Source of the DNA: an uncultured Pelagibacteraceae bacterium
GTDB taxonomy: Bacteria; Pseudomonadota; Alphaproteobacteria; Pelagibacterales; Pelagibacteraceae
Reading direction: 5' to 3'
DNA: 64,000 nt
Assembly (NCBI GenBank): GCA_902526405.1
Contig: CABZKL010000001.1
Span: 62,001-126,000, forward strand
Part shown: piece by piece, positions 63,801-64,000 of the stretch
How the letters are laid out: each line of letters starts with the position of its first letter
Numbering within the stretch: the stretch's first letter is position 1
Program-made: the position numbers and the translations under genes
Notes under the pieces: model-generated
Told to the model about the DNA's origin: nothing
Database searches by the model: none
What the model saw: the letters and a program-made list of their open reading frames with translations, nothing else

Positions 63801-64000
63801 ATGTTATCTGATTTTTTACAAAACTACTTACCTATCATAATTTTTTTAGTTCTAGCATTAGGACTAAGTTGTGCTTTTGTGGTAATTAATTTTATTCTTT
63901 CACCAAAAAGACCAGATCCTGAAAAGCTTTCAGCTTATGAATGTGGATTTGAACCATTTGAAGATTCAAGGATGGAGTTTGATGTAAGATTTTATTTGGT
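63801..64000 (+). CDS. nuoA: NADH-quinone oxidoreductase subunit A, 5' part (cut by window end)
   Basis: The first 66 codons are seen: helix 1 (IIIFLVLALGLSCAFVVINFIL), then SPKRPDPEKLSAYECGFEPFEDSRMEFDVRFYL, the classic NuoA loop with the reactive Cys in the quinone-site loop. It opens the nuo operon for complex I. The start ATG at 63801 fits the family N-terminus. Confidence 0.93.
   Translation, partial: MLSDFLQNYLPIIIFLVLALGLSCAFVVINFILSPKRPDPEKLSAYECGFEPFEDSRMEFDVRFYL

Noticed and set aside
1-64000. CRISPR array, insertion sequence, prophage or integration site
   Set aside because: No regularly spaced repeats, transposase or integrase genes, or tRNA-flanking direct repeats were seen anywhere.

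Overview
The window is a 64 kb piece of a very AT-rich, densely packed bacterial chromosome that fits a SAR11 alphaproteobacterium (Candidatus Pelagibacter type). The reasons are the strong A/T codon bias, very short intergenic gaps, many tail-to-tail or start/stop overlaps, a TPP riboswitch directly in front of a ThiV-type sodium symporter, AprMBA together with Xsc and sulfolactate lyase, a DmdA/GcvT-like paralogue and TRAP/TauE transport. The species call rests on gene content and style, not on a database search.

Layout. 0-3.5 kb: end of a sugar ABC transporter (UgpC/MalK-like ATPase), an SDR and a Gfo/Idh/MocA dehydrogenase, then a convergent tartrate/D-malate dehydrogenase. 3.6-9.3 kb: a pentapeptide-repeat protein, TPP riboswitch plus thiV, a thioredoxin-like protein, a two-gene ABC-2 exporter and a GcvT/DmdA-like protein. 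9.3-13.6 kb: isocitrate lyase (aceA), a 53-aa protein and a divergent RamB-like regulator, separated by a cluster of TTTACAAA-like elements. 13.6-25.2 kb: ybbAP/tesA, an MBL-fold hydrolase, SRAP, a DEAD-box helicase, rseP, HU, amt and a frameshifted bcp. 25.2-34.9 kb: rhodanese, DsbA-like isomerase, recX, a CysQ-like phosphatase, DUF3553, mnmA, a trans-sulfuration lyase, an MFS carrier, pabB-pabA-pabC and a decayed HIT-family gene.

35.0-44.3 kb is the metabolic highlight: aprM-aprB-aprA, two uncharacterised small genes, a TauE/SafE exporter, a UPF0324 (YeiH) membrane protein, suyB-suyA and xsc. Read together, C3/C2 sulfonates (sulfolactate, sulfoacetaldehyde) are split to central carbon plus sulfite, and sulfite is oxidised by AprBA at the membrane or exported. 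44.3-48.2 kb is a tight reverse-strand operon (GMC oxidoreductase, TerC, SDR, M23 peptidase, 40-aa membrane protein). 48.3-53.6 kb holds a TRAP transporter (dctPQM) with an intercistronic terminator, an NCS1 permease and an SDR. 53.7-57.2 kb holds small and housekeeping genes (DUF3047, YbgC, family-5 UDG, histidine phosphatase, DUF1289).

57.3-64.0 kb is conserved core: tRNA-Leu, tig-clpP-clpX-lon, tRNA-Val, tRNA-Asp and the start of nuoA. At least nine ORFs under 60 codons, several with TM helices and start codons overlapping the preceding stop, are recorded here because size cut-offs usually drop them. Two of them (44.3 kb and downstream of lon) share an LFRPI(S/T)K motif and look like one undescribed small membrane protein family, the second copy being broken.
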